64,000 bases of DNA. Source: a virus. Positions 51,620 through 59,911 of this stretch are shown here, one piece after another. The notes under the pieces are model-generated. The model was given only the letters and a program-made list of their open reading frames with translations. It was not told where the DNA came from and ran no database searches. Position 1 is the stretch's first letter. Each line of letters starts with the position of its first letter. A program made the position numbers and the translations under genes. The stretch spans positions 1 through 64,000 of IMG/VR virus record IMGVR_UViG_3300047550_006118; one strand, written 5' to 3'.

Positions 51620-52861
51620 ATGACCACCAAGATCTATCATCAGTGCAGCTTTTGTGACAAGAATCAGCAGCAGGCCAAGAAACTGGTAGCCGGTAACGAT
51701 GTCTACATCTGCGATGAGTGCATCACCCTTTGTTACGAGATCATCAAGCAGGATGCTCCGAAGGTCATATCGGAAAAGGACATCGTACCAAGCAAGATCA
51801 AGGCACGGCTGGATGAATACGTGATCGGACAGGACAACGCCAAGCGCCGCTTAGCCGTTGCGGTGTACAACCACGTCAAGAGGATAAACAATCCGATCGT
51901 GGACGGCGTCGAGATCGACAAGAGCAACATGCTGTTCATCGGCGGCAGTGGCACCGGCAAGACCTATACCATCCAGAACATCGCAAAGATCATGAACCTT
52001 CCGTTCGCCATCGTTGATGCGACAAGCCTAACGGAAAGCGGATACGTTGGTCTGGATGTCGAGGATGCCATCACCAAGCTGTACCATGCGGCCGAGATGG
52101 ACATCTCTAAGACCGAGCGCGGGATAGTCTACATCGACGAGATCGACAAGAAGGGCAGGAAGAGCGAAAACACCTCCGTCACCAGGGACGTGAGCGGCGA
52201 GGGTGTGCAGCAAGCCCTGTTGAAGATGATCGAGGGATGTGAGGTCAAGATCCCACCCGGCGGTGGCCGCAAGAATCCAAACGGGGAATTTGTTACGGTC
52301 AACACCAAGAACATCCTGTTCATCGTCGGTGGCGCGTTCGAGGGGCTGGACCGCATAATTGAGGCCAGGCAGGACGAGGGGGAGACCGGCATCGGATTCG
52401 GTGCCAAGGTCAAGGACCGGTCCTCCAAAAAGAAGAACCATGATCTGATCAAGGATGTTAGGAGCGAGGATCTCGTCAAGTTTGGCATCATACCGGAGAT
52501 GATCGGCAGGTTACCCATCATCGTGACCTTTGAGGACCTTGACGAGGAAGCGCTGATCCGCGTGCTGACCGAACCAAAAAATGCCATATTGAAGCAGTTC
52601 CAAAAGATGTTCAAGCTCGATGGCATTAATCTCGAGTTCAGCCATGATAGCCTCAAGGCCATTGCCGCGCTAGCCATGGCAAGGAAGACCGGCGCCAGGG
52701 GGTTGAGAAGCATCGTGGAAAACATATTGCTCGGGGTACAGTTCGAGCTACCAAATCTCGCCAAGCAGGGCGTGAAGAAAATCTGCATAACAAAGGAGAC
52801 GGTGGAAAACATGAGTGAACCATTAAAGGTCTATGATCTTGAGCATGGAGCCGCATCTTGA
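51620..52861 (+). CDS. clpX: ClpX ATP-dependent unfoldase
   Basis: 413 residues, full length. N-terminal zinc domain CSFCDKN...CDEC; Walker A GGSGTGKT near 108; pore loop GYVG; Walker [10 protein letters not shown]; an IGF tripeptide near 258 that docks ClpP; sensor 2 GARGLRS. It feeds tagged proteins, including tmRNA products, to ClpP. No clpP is in the window, so host ClpP is the likely partner. A phage ClpX could redirect host degradation or recognise the phage tag. ATG at 51608 is also possible. Confidence 0.95.
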   Translation: MTTKIYHQCSFCDKNQQQAKKLVAGNDVYICDECITLCYEIIKQDAPKVISEKDIVPSKIKARLDEYVIGQDNAKRRLAVAVYNHVKRINNPIVDGVEIDKSNMLFIGGSGTGKTYTIQNIAKIMNLPFAIVDATSLTESGYVGLDVEDAITKLYHAAEMDISKTERGIVYIDEIDKKGRKSENTSVTRDVSGEGVQQALLKMIEGCEVKIPPGGGRKNPNGEFVTVNTKNILFIVGGAFEGLDRIIEARQDEGETGIGFGAKVKDRSSKKKNHDLIKDVRSEDLVKFGIIPEMIGRLPIIVTFEDLDEEALIRVLTEPKNAILKQFQKMFKLDGINLEFSHDSLKAIAALAMARKTGARGLRSIVENILLGVQFELPNLAKQGVKKICITKETVENMSEPLKVYDLEHGAAS

Positions 52862-53436
52862 GCGGTAGTTGGCAACAGAGGGACCGGCGAGGACCCCGAC
52901 GTCCGGAAGATCCGATCAAGGACAGCATCGTGAGCAACGAGCGAATCCGCCATCCAGAAGTCCGGGTCATAGGGGAGGACGGTTCCCAGCTCGGGATCAT
53001 GCAGACCAGGCAAGCACTGTGGACGGCGCGGGATCAGGGCATGGACCTGATCGAGATCACCGCCGACGCTAAGCCGCCGGTGGTACGCATCGTGGATCTG
53101 AACAAGTGGATTTACAACCTGCGGCGGGCCAAGAAGGAGCAGGATCGAAAGGCGAGAGAAAACGCCACGATCATCAAGGAGATACAGCTCAGGCCCGTGA
53201 CGGACAAGCATGACATCGAGGTCAAGCAGGAACATGCCAAGGAATTCCTGGCCGATTCCGCCAAGGTCAAGGTGGTCATCAAGTTCCGTGGCCGAGAGCT
53301 AGCGTTTGCCCAGAAGGGATTTGAGATCATGGAGACCTTCATCAGCGGCATCGGTCCGTGCAAGATCGAAAAAGCACCGGAAATGAACGGCCGAATGCTG
53401 ATGGCGATATTGGCACCACAGTCAAAGAAAGCTTGA
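52858..53436 (+). CDS. infC: Translation initiation factor IF-3
   Basis: 192 residues with both IF-3 domains: [13 protein letters not shown] and [19 protein letters not shown] in the N-domain, then [31 protein letters not shown] and [10 protein letters not shown] in the C-domain. TTG start overlaps the clpX stop, with GGAG upstream. IF-3 edits start-site selection on the 30S subunit. A phage copy could favour phage start sites, which here include GTG and TTG. A full IF-3 in a phage is rare. Confidence 0.95.
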   Translation: MSGSWQQRDRRGPRRPEDPIKDSIVSNERIRHPEVRVIGEDGSQLGIMQTRQALWTARDQGMDLIEITADAKPPVVRIVDLNKWIYNLRRAKKEQDRKARENATIIKEIQLRPVTDKHDIEVKQEHAKEFLADSAKVKVVIKFRGRELAFAQKGFEIMETFISGIGPCKIEKAPEMNGRMLMAILAPQSKKA

Positions 53437-53461
53437 CAGCCGATCCGGGCAGTGGCTACAA
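53433..53461 (+). promoter_or_regulatory. TTGACA-type promoter of rpsU
   Basis: TTGACA, 17-bp spacer, then CTACAA as a poor -10. The -35 is exact. Placement before the bS21 gene fits a separate unit. Confidence 0.5.
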
Positions 53462-53493
53462 AATAACTGTTACCATCAGGGAAAACCGTAACA

Positions 53494-53805
53494 ATGGAAA
53501 GTGATGACTTCGTCCTTAGAAAGAAGGGCATGACCGTAAAGGTCTTCAACAACAACATCGAAGGCGCGCTTGCCCAGCTAAAGAGGCGCATGAACAGCGA
53601 GGGCATGAACAAGGAGCTGCGGCGCCGCAAGCACTTCGTCCCGCCGAGCATCGTCCGCAGGCAGAAGCTGGCCGAGGCCAAGCTTCGGTGGAAGAAAAAG
53701 TACGCCCAGATCATGGAGCTCGATACTCCCAAGAAGAAGAAGCCGAAGCGCTTCGACAAGCCGGTCAATCGCTCGGTCATTTCGTCCACCGAACCGACGA
53801 GCTGA
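53494..53805 (+). CDS. rpsU: Ribosomal protein bS21
   Basis: 103 residues. KVFNNNIEGALAQLKRR and LRRRKHFVPPSIVRRQKLAEA match bS21; the C-terminus is longer than most host copies and Lys/Pro-rich. bS21 sits near the mRNA exit on the 30S subunit, at the Shine-Dalgarno helix. Phage-encoded bS21 is known in marine and huge phages and may replace the host copy. It follows infC directly. Confidence 0.93.
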   Translation: MESDDFVLRKKGMTVKVFNNNIEGALAQLKRRMNSEGMNKELRRRKHFVPPSIVRRQKLAEAKLRWKKKYAQIMELDTPKKKKPKRFDKPVNRSVISSTEPTS

Positions 53806-53807
53806 TC

Positions 53808-53838
53808 TTGACATTCCGGGGGCGATGATGCATAAATA
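53808..53838 (+). promoter_or_regulatory. Promoter of small heat-shock gene, TTGACA and CATAAATA
   Basis: TTGACA, 17-bp spacer, CATAAATA, identical in form to the tmRNA promoter, so it can be read by either class. The leader also holds strong hairpins (CCGGGGGC/GCCCCCGG and GTTAGCC/GGCTAAC). Confidence 0.7.
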
Positions 53839-53919
53839 GCATCGTTAGCCCCCGGCTAACCGGGGTGCCTAGATTAGGGTCCCAATACCATTACTTCGCT
53901 TTTACAAGGAGGTATCAAC

Positions 53920-54399
53920 ATGCGAAGCCTAACCACCTTTAACAACCACCTCGATGACATCTTCCGTGACCTTAACAGGTTTGCGGTTGGTTTCGAACCA
54001 ACCATCCGCATGCTCGATCAGGTGCGAAACACCTCAAGCGGCGGATATCCTCCCTATGATCTCGAACAGATCGACGACACTAGCTATCGGCTGAGCATGG
54101 CCGTAGCAGGATTCACGGCCGATGACATCGACATCATGCTCCATGACGGAGTGCTGACGATCGAAGGCAAGGTCAAGCAGGAGGACACCAAGACCTATCT
54201 TCATCGTGGAATCGCGGGACGTTCCTTCCGTAGGACGTTCTATCTCGCGGCCTGGATCAAGGTCACCGGCAGCAATCTTGCCGATGGTATCCTGACCATC
54301 GACTTCTCCCAGGAGATCCCGGAGGCCATGAAACCGAGGAAGATCGTCATTGGTAACTCTCCTGTCGCGAGGGCGATCGAATCAAAACCATCGGCTTGA
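53920..54399 (+). CDS. Small heat-shock protein (Hsp20/IbpA type)
   Basis: 159 residues with an alpha-crystallin domain: PPYDLEQIDDTSYRLSMAVAGF near 47, LTIEGK, and GILTIDF near 125. Prevents aggregation of unfolded proteins. Strong AAGGAGG site. The C-terminal tail lacks an obvious I-x-I. Regulation by a leader hairpin is possible. Confidence 0.92.
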   Translation: MRSLTTFNNHLDDIFRDLNRFAVGFEPTIRMLDQVRNTSSGGYPPYDLEQIDDTSYRLSMAVAGFTADDIDIMLHDGVLTIEGKVKQEDTKTYLHRGIAGRSFRRTFYLAAWIKVTGSNLADGILTIDFSQEIPEAMKPRKIVIGNSPVARAIESKPSA

Positions 54400-54425
54400 C
54401 AAGCCGCGAGATCCGCGGCTAAGTT
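54396..54425 (+). promoter_or_regulatory. TTGACA-type promoter of clpS
   Basis: TTGACA, 18-bp spacer, TAAGTT, the same boxes as the tilS promoter. The spacer contains a small inverted repeat (AGCCGCG / CGCGGCT). Confidence 0.7.
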
Positions 54426-54443
54426 AGCCTAAAGGAGTAGCCC

Positions 54444-54752
54444 ATGGCCAGTACCGACGTTTTGGTTGATCCAGATACCACAACAAGGATGGCCATGCGC
54501 CCTCCGAGCAAGTTCAATGTAGTCCTGTTCAATGACGACAGCACCACCGTTGAGTTCGTGGTGCTTCTCCTCATGAGCATCTTCCACAAGAGCTTCGAGG
54601 ACGCCAACTACCTCACCATGTCCATCCATAAGAACGGGCGCGGGATCGCCGGGACATACAGCCACGAGATCGCGACCCAGAAGAGGAATGAGGCAACCTC
54701 GGCAGCAAGGATCAACGGATATCCCCTGCGTGTCGAGGTCGAGGAAGCATGA
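54444..54752 (+). CDS. clpS: ClpS adaptor for N-end-rule proteolysis
   Basis: 102 residues. FNVVLFNDDSTTVEFVV and SIHKNGRGIAGTYSHEIA carry the binding-pocket Asp and His residues of ClpS. It presents N-degron substrates to ClpAP and blocks others. Only ClpX is phage-encoded here, so it may act on host ClpA. AAAGGAG site upstream. Confidence 0.93.
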   Translation: MASTDVLVDPDTTTRMAMRPPSKFNVVLFNDDSTTVEFVVLLLMSIFHKSFEDANYLTMSIHKNGRGIAGTYSHEIATQKRNEATSAARINGYPLRVEVEEA

Positions 54753-54976
54753 GCCAGGTTAGATACCTGCTGCCAGATGACCCGAACTATCCAGCAAAAC
54801 GCAGATTGTGGCTGAGGGATCCGATTGACGGTACCCGGGTCCTACGAGAATCAACCAGGGACGATTTGTTCGATTGGTGCGAGCAGCACTGTTCTGGCCG
54901 CTTCTGGGTCGGGATGGGATTCATGGATTTTGAGCTCGATGAGGATTATGTCCTAGCATCCATGATCCATGCGTGA
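54749..54976 (+). CDS. Mini-protein of the WC..(N/H) family
   Basis: 75 residues. DDLFDWCEQHCSGRFW resembles the WCxxN region of the array at 57.5-59 kb, and the C-terminal LDEDYVLASMIHA is a diverged form of its end. ATGA overlap with clpS. Function unknown. Confidence 0.6.
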   Translation: MSQVRYLLPDDPNYPAKRRLWLRDPIDGTRVLRESTRDDLFDWCEQHCSGRFWVGMGFMDFELDEDYVLASMIHA

Positions 54977-55248
54977 ATAAATATAACATATCATTTAATC
55001 ATCACGAAGAGGTCCTGATTCCCATGATCAAGGAGAAAGCCCACTGGATCGCCTACAACACTTGGGGTCCGCGAGGACCATATCTGGTCCTCATCGTTGA
55101 TTGTGATTGGTGGGATGAGAATCTGGAAGAGATCAACGAATGGTTTGATCTAAACTGTCCAATCTGCAAGCCGGAACCAAACGATACCATCATCTCCTTC
55201 CAGGACCAGGGACAGTTCCTCCTGTGGCGCCTTAGCTGGTCTCCCTGA
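54973..55248 (+). CDS. Mini-protein of the W..N family
   Basis: 91 residues from a GTG overlapping the previous stop. LEEINEWFDLNCPICKP corresponds to the W..N part and the end FLLWRLSWSP to the terminal aromatic strand of the array. No known function. Confidence 0.6.
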   Translation: MNKYNISFNHHEEVLIPMIKEKAHWIAYNTWGPRGPYLVLIVDCDWWDENLEEINEWFDLNCPICKPEPNDTIISFQDQGQFLLWRLSWSP

Positions 55249-55262
55249 GCCAAATTAGGCCA

Positions 55263-55291
55263 TTGACCTAGTAGCGTGCATGTCTTAACAT
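55263..55291 (+). promoter_or_regulatory. TTGACC-type promoter of AAA+ gene
   Basis: TTGACC, 17-bp spacer, TAACAT. Confidence 0.75.
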
Positions 55292-55324
55292 GGCGTTGCA
55301 CAACAACAGCGAGCACTACGACAC

Positions 55325-56977
55325 ATGTCAAGCGAAATGCAAGTGACCATGGCCCGCGACGAGAAGGGTAAGCCGAAGGGGATGGAATTCAAGACGTTCC
55401 GCCTCAAGACGACCATGGACGTCCAGGGCATCGAGGAACGATTCCTCGAGTTCCATACCGACAAGCTGCGCAGCTTCCTGCGTGACAACATCAGCATCGA
55501 GGACATCTACGACGACGTCCCGGTGATCCCGGTCTACACGCTGTTCAACCAGCTGGATCAGATCAAGCACCGCGCCAAGCGTTATGACATGCTGGCGGTG
55601 GTCAAGGAGCTGATCTCCTTCCTCGAGGAGGAAAACAAGGGAATCCTCGGCCGCATCAACAACATGCTCGAGCGCGGGCAGATGAGCTTCGGCCTCTGCA
55701 AGACCCTGTTCTCCGAGGGCACCGAGATCGAGATCCACGGAGACGAGGTCATGGGCGGGCGAGTGGTCAACACCGAATATCGCGCCAGCATGTTCGGCAC
55801 CTACCTGCAGATCATCTACGAATACGTGGGCACCGACGGGCGCAGCTACATGCAGCGCCGGGACAACGTCCGCATCAATGCGTTCTCCGGCGTCAAGGAG
55901 ATCACCAAGCTGCCGATCCGCCCGATGACCCCTGAGACCAAGGCCCGGCTGACCGAGCGTGGCAAGATCTTTGCCCGGGTGGCCATCGGTGCCCACTACA
56001 TGCAATACCAGGGCATGATGGGCGTGAAGAAGTGGTGGAACTGGGACAGCATGCGTGCCGAGGGCCGCATGATGGTGGACCCCGGCACCTACGCGCAGTT
56101 CATCGACGAGTACGATCGCGACGACGACGACCATGCCATCGACGAGCTGTCCACCGATGCCCTGTGGATGACCGATCCCTACGTCAAGGGCTTTTCCTTC
56201 GTGACCAAGCAGTGGGGGCGCTTTGCCGTCGGCAACATCTCCTCCATCGCCTTCCGCAGCGATGCGTTCGATCAGCTGGTGCTGGCCGAGGACAAGAAGG
56301 AGCTGGTGCGTGCTCTGGTCACCTACGGCGGTGGCGGGTTCCAGGACATCATCTCCGGCAAGGGCGGCGGCTGCATCTTCCTGCTGCATGGTGATCCGGG
56401 CGTGGGCAAGACGCTGACGGCCGAGGCCATCGCCGAGCTGTTGCATCGTCCGCTCTACAGCGTGGCGGTGGGCGAGCTGGGAACCAACACCGAGCAGCTG
56501 GAGAAGAGCCTGCGTCAGATCCTTGACGTGGCGCAGATCTGGAACGCGGTGGTGCTGATCGACGAGGCTGACATCTTCCTCGAGAAGCGCACCTCCGGTG
56601 ACATCCTGCGCAATGCCATGGTTGGCATCTTCCTGCGGCTGCTGGAGTACCACCAGGGCGTGCTGTTCCTCACCACCAACCGCGTGACGGAGTTCGACAG
56701 CGCCTTCCACTCGCGAATCTCGGTCGCCCTCAAGTACGGCGCGCTGACCCGCGAGGCACGCGAGAAGATCTGGACCAACCTGCTGGCGGCGGCACGCATC
56801 GAAGGGCTTGACCCGGCTGAGCTGAGCCTGACCGAGATCAACGGTCGCCAGATCAAGAACACCATCCGGCTTGCCCAGGGACTTGCCGCCCAGCAGGGTG
56901 TTACGGTCACGGCCAAGCACATCGAGATGACGCTGGCGGTGAGCCAGCAGTTCCAGCGGGACCTCAAGGAAGGTTGA
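55325..56977 (+). CDS. AAA+ ATPase, single ring domain with large N-terminal domain
   Basis: 550 residues. Residues ~1-330 form a large N-terminal domain with YEYVGTDGRSY. The AAA+ module has Walker A GDPGVGKT near 355, Walker B VVLIDEADIF near 409, and the Arg-finger region SRISVALKY. It could unfold or remodel proteins or complexes, with ClpX and sHSP nearby. Uses almost only GC-rich codons; I see no ATA. The gene looks different in composition from its late neighbours, hinting at recent acquisition or strong expression. Confidence 0.85.
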   Translation: MSSEMQVTMARDEKGKPKGMEFKTFRLKTTMDVQGIEERFLEFHTDKLRSFLRDNISIEDIYDDVPVIPVYTLFNQLDQIKHRAKRYDMLAVVKELISFLEEENKGILGRINNMLERGQMSFGLCKTLFSEGTEIEIHGDEVMGGRVVNTEYRASMFGTYLQIIYEYVGTDGRSYMQRRDNVRINAFSGVKEITKLPIRPMTPETKARLTERGKIFARVAIGAHYMQYQGMMGVKKWWNWDSMRAEGRMMVDPGTYAQFIDEYDRDDDDHAIDELSTDALWMTDPYVKGFSFVTKQWGRFAVGNISSIAFRSDAFDQLVLAEDKKELVRALVTYGGGGFQDIISGKGGGCIFLLHGDPGVGKTLTAEAIAELLHRPLYSVAVGELGTNTEQLEKSLRQILDVAQIWNAVVLIDEADIFLEKRTSGDILRNAMVGIFLRLLEYHQGVLFLTTNRVTEFDSAFHSRISVALKYGALTREAREKIWTNLLAAARIEGLDPAELSLTEINGRQIKNTIRLAQGLAAQQGVTVTAKHIEMTLAVSQQFQRDLKEG

Positions 56978-56993
56978 TCCTCGAGATTCCAGG

Positions 56994-57040
56994 TTGACAG
57001 AAAACCCGTGCCATGCTAACGTGTGGCACGGGTTTTCAAA
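56994..57040 (+). promoter_or_regulatory. Promoter embedded in a terminator hairpin
   Basis: TTGACA, 17-bp spacer, TAACGT. The -10 lies in the loop of CCCGTGCCA / TGGCACGGG, which is followed by TTTT. Transcripts arriving from the AAA+ gene can terminate; new ones start inside the 3' arm. Confidence 0.75.
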
Positions 57041-57052
57041 CGGAGAAAAAAC

Positions 57053-57493
57053 ATGCTGATCGAAAAGCTACGCACGGACATGATCACCGCCCGCAAGGGA
57101 GATGATGCCGTGGCCAAGAGCCTGCTGGTCACCCTCTATTCCGAGACTTCGCGTGTCGGTAAGGACAAACGCAACGGCGACACCACCGATGAGGAAGCCG
57201 TGGCCGTGATCAAGAAGTTCGCGGCCAATGCCGAGGAAACCCGCCGCCTCCTGGCGGAGCGCGGGCAGGATTGCTCGGTGCAGGTCCGCGAGATCGAGAT
57301 CCTCGAGGGATACCTCCCGCAGCAGCTCGACCGCGCGGGCCTGGGTGCCGTGATCCACGAGATCATCCACGAGATGAAGCTGGATGGTCCCAAGGCCATG
57401 GGCGCGGTGATGGCTGAGCTCAAGAAGGGCTACTCGGGCCGGTACGACGGCAAGATGGCCAGCGAGCTGGTAAAAACTGCCCTGGCAGGATGA
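57053..57493 (+). CDS. GatB/YqeY-domain protein
   Basis: 146 residues. MLIEKLRTDMITARKGDD, EILEGYLPQQL and MGAVMAELKKGYSGRYDGKM are the YqeY pattern, the domain that in GatB contacts tRNA. Stand-alone YqeY role is unclear; a tRNA-binding function fits the other translation genes. The frame is open further upstream, but ATG at 57053 follows GGAG. Confidence 0.88.
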   Translation: MLIEKLRTDMITARKGDDAVAKSLLVTLYSETSRVGKDKRNGDTTDEEAVAVIKKFAANAEETRRLLAERGQDCSVQVREIEILEGYLPQQLDRAGLGAVIHEIIHEMKLDGPKAMGAVMAELKKGYSGRYDGKMASELVKTALAG

Positions 57494-57738
57494 AGGGCTT
57501 CGAACGTTTCCCGGATCGGGATGATTTCCCGATCCGGGTGACCATCGACAACCATCTCGAGTGGCAGAACCATTACGAGATATCCGCCTGGTGCAGCGAT
57601 AACTTCGGCGGTGATAACCACTGCCTGACATGGCGGCATGCGCTGTCCGGTTCCCCCAGCAGGGCGGATCCCGAGTTCAGCACATGGTTGTTCATGCATG
57701 AGGAGGATGCCGTCCTTTTCAAGATGAGGTGGCTGTGA
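57490..57738 (+). CDS. Mini-protein array member 1
   Basis: 82 residues. YEISAWCSDNF in the middle and C-terminus EEDAVLFKMRWL. ATGA overlap with yqeY. First of seven tandem paralogs that share only the WC..N region and the LF-(K/R)-M-x-W end. Function unknown. Confidence 0.72.
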   Translation: MKGFERFPDRDDFPIRVTIDNHLEWQNHYEISAWCSDNFGGDNHCLTWRHALSGSPSRADPEFSTWLFMHEEDAVLFKMRWL

Positions 57739-57950
57739 CCACGACCTTTGATCATTCGGTCCAATTTTCCGCTTTTTGTCCGATCAAGCACCTGCGAAAA
57801 TGGTGCGAAGAAAACTGCGAGGATGGTCACCTCCTGGAGATGGAGCACATCCTCGATCATCACAACGACGTCAAGGATCTCATCTACACCGCCAGCTTTG
57901 AGTTGATGTGCGACGAGACCATGTTCAAGATGGTGTGGTTATGGCAATGA
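57735..57950 (+). CDS. Mini-protein array member 2
   Basis: 71 residues from a GTGA overlap. LRKWCEENCEDG, C-terminus DETMFKMVWLWQ. Same family as its neighbours. A GTG at 57729 is an alternative start. Confidence 0.72.
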   Translation: MTTTFDHSVQFSAFCPIKHLRKWCEENCEDGHLLEMEHILDHHNDVKDLIYTASFELMCDETMFKMVWLWQ

Positions 57951-58150
57951 AGGTGGTAACGGTCGGTCCTTACCTAGAGCCGACCGATCCACAGCGGCAA
58001 GCCATCGAGGAATGGTGCAGGAAAAACCTCGAGAAGGGCTCATGGATCAGCGGATACCAGCCGGTTGACGCCAACAACAACATCGCCACATTCTACTATG
58101 CCTTCTTCCGCAAGCAGGATGAGATAATGTTCAGGATGGTATGGACGTGA
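57947..58150 (+). CDS. Mini-protein array member 3
   Basis: 67 residues from an ATGA overlap. IEEWCRKNLEKGSWIS, C-terminus KQDEIMFRMVWT. An ATG at 57941 is an alternative start. Confidence 0.72.
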   Translation: MKVVTVGPYLEPTDPQRQAIEEWCRKNLEKGSWISGYQPVDANNNIATFYYAFFRKQDEIMFRMVWT

Positions 58151-58401
58151 CGGCATTTAGATATCGCATCTCGGGTAAGGATTCGCCGGAGATGATGAAC
58201 CTCTGGGAATGGAGCCGCCAGTTCCAGGGTGATCCTGGTTGGTTGCGGCTTCCTCGGGTAGACATTGACCTACAGAGGCAACGTCGAGGACTTGCGATAC
58301 GGAACGAAATCGAAAGCATGGGAGGGCGGTGGACCAAGCAGAACCGCTTTGCGTTCCCTACCAAGGAACAACTGGTCCATTTCAGGATGAAATGGGGATG
58401 A
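58147..58401 (+). CDS. Mini-protein array member 4
   Basis: 84 residues from a GTGA overlap (ATG at 58141 also possible). NLWEWSRQFQ in place of WC..N, an inserted basic stretch (QRQRRGLAIRNEIES) and C-terminus KEQLVHFRMKWG. More diverged than its neighbours. Confidence 0.7.
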   Translation: MTAFRYRISGKDSPEMMNLWEWSRQFQGDPGWLRLPRVDIDLQRQRRGLAIRNEIESMGGRWTKQNRFAFPTKEQLVHFRMKWG

Positions 58402-58616
58402 ACAATGGATTGATGGTGGTTTCGGTCACCTGGGATCAGCATCGTCCAATGATGCAATGGGCCAGCGAGAATTGCCGGAGTGGCTGGTCCGCCGAACCCA
58501 CTGGAGGCCATGAGGTATCTCTTCGAATGATGCGCGATTCGAGAATGCGATCTGACATGATATGGCGATTCGTTGATCTGGAGGAAGAGGTACTGTTCAG
58601 GATGGTATGGATGTGA
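58398..58616 (+). CDS. Mini-protein array member 5
   Basis: 72 residues, ATGA overlap. MMQWASENCRSGW, C-terminus LEEEVLFRMVWM. Confidence 0.72.
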   Translation: MNNGLMVVSVTWDQHRPMMQWASENCRSGWSAEPTGGHEVSLRMMRDSRMRSDMIWRFVDLEEEVLFRMVWM

Positions 58617-58819
58617 CGGCGCTTGGCTTCCCGCATCGAGTGGATGTTAGTTCAATCTTGCCTCCCGATACCACACACCTTGACCTCATCGCATCCATGG
58701 CAAGATGGTGTTATGCCAACATAGGTCGCGAAAACTGGCTGCATGACCACACCCGCGTCTTTGAGTTCCGCAATCACGAGGATCTCGTGCTGTTCAAGAT
58801 CACATGGCTATACGGATAA
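58613..58819 (+). CDS. Mini-protein array member 6
   Basis: 68 residues from a GTGA overlap (ATG at 58607 also possible). MARWCYANIGRENW, C-terminus HEDLVLFKITWLYG. Confidence 0.72.
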   Translation: MTALGFPHRVDVSSILPPDTTHLDLIASMARWCYANIGRENWLHDHTRVFEFRNHEDLVLFKITWLYG

Positions 58820-59052
58820 GACCAGGATCAGGCTTTGCCTTCACGGTGACCATCGGAGACGAGTCCGATCTCGGAATCGGGCACACCTGGGAGTCAGTAG
58901 CTGACTGGTGCACCATCCTGATTGGTCCGATGGACGAATGGTGGACCATCGAATGGCAGGATGGCCAGGGCATGGTATGGGGCTTCAAGCGCCGGGAAGA
59001 TGCCGGACTGTTTGCGTTCACATGGGAACCTAAAAAACCAAAAGGTAGCTAG
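58804..59052 (+). CDS. Mini-protein array member 7
   Basis: 82 residues, overlapping member 6 by 16 bases. SVADWCTILIGPMDEWW, C-terminal REDAGLFAFTWEPKKPKGS with a short extra tail. Last of the array; faces a convergent gene. Confidence 0.7.
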   Translation: MAIRIRPGSGFAFTVTIGDESDLGIGHTWESVADWCTILIGPMDEWWTIEWQDGQGMVWGFKRREDAGLFAFTWEPKKPKGS

Positions 59053-59077
59053 ATCGACGCGATCACGCGAGGTTAAT

Positions 59078-59911
59078 TTATCGTTTCCTTATCCATCCGC
59101 ATTTTCTTCCTAACGATCCGTTGTCCTTAACGATCATTTTGTCATATAGGAAATGTCCAGGCACGATGTGAGGTGCGAGTATGTCCCTGGTGAAAACCGG
59201 ATCAGATCCGAGTGCATCGCTTATCTCGGAAACAAAATCCCTGTCAGGACGATGTACCAAGTCGAGGGCCACCTTTCCTCCGATCTTTAGGCTTTTTAAC
59301 ATTTGGTTGAGATATATTTCCGGTGGATAATGCCAGCACCAGCTATAGGTGCTAAAAACCACATCAACCTCTTCCGGCCATGTATCGCTCGGCGACATCA
59401 TTGAGAAATCGGACCTTGGTACTCCCATGGCCGAGATCGCATCGATCAATGGATACCAAGAATTATAAAAATGATATCCAGTTGTCGGGTTATGGAACAG
59501 CCCATTCTTTTTGTTAGGGTCGGGGGTTTCGTCCTTGTCGATCAAAAACATCCTCGGAGCAATTCCGCGATTGGAGAGTTTTTGATGCAAAAGAAGATCG
59601 AATATACCAATCCCTGCCCCAACATCGACGATCTTCACCTCTCCGCCATCATGATCAATTTGGCCGATCGCCTTTGTTAGGTCATTAAAATGAGACGTTA
59701 TCCTCGGTCTGGCAATCGCAACAAATTCCTGGAGGCTTGGGTCTGGTCTTGACCAATTCCACCCTCCGGTCTGCAATCGATAAAATTTTATGAGATCAGT
59801 GCATGCTGATTCATTCCATGTCAAGAATAGCGGCTGTCCTTCGTGGACTATATCGAGGGTAAACTGGTTCATTTTCTCTGTTTCTATCCTGGCATGAATA
59901 AGATCGTTCAT
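59078..59911 (-). CDS. SAM-dependent methyltransferase-like protein
   Basis: About 277 residues from ATG 59911; the frame is open to 59992, so the start is uncertain. SAM site VKIVDVGAGIGIFDLLL, then LIDKDET, then YSWCWHYPPEIYLNQML and IGGKVALDLV, the class I order. Substrate unknown, perhaps a sugar or small molecule. A TTAAATAT late-type element overlaps the ATG at 59911. Confidence 0.65.
   Translation of the reverse strand: MNDLIHARIETEKMNQFTLDIVHEGQPLFLTWNESACTDLIKFYRLQTGGWNWSRPDPSLQEFVAIARPRITSHFNDLTKAIGQIDHDGGEVKIVDVGAGIGIFDLLLHQKLSNRGIAPRMFLIDKDETPDPNKKNGLFHNPTTGYHFYNSWYPLIDAISAMGVPRSDFSMMSPSDTWPEEVDVVFSTYSWCWHYPPEIYLNQMLKSLKIGGKVALDLVHRPDRDFVSEISDALGSDPVFTRDILAPHIVPGHFLYDKMIVKDNGSLGRKCGWIRKR

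Noticed and set aside
55328-56920. Long minus-strand open frame (about 530 codons) opposite the AAA+ gene
   Set aside because: Shadow of GC-rich codons of a clear AAA+ protein; the translation has low-complexity His/Gln/Val composition and no ribosome site or family motif.
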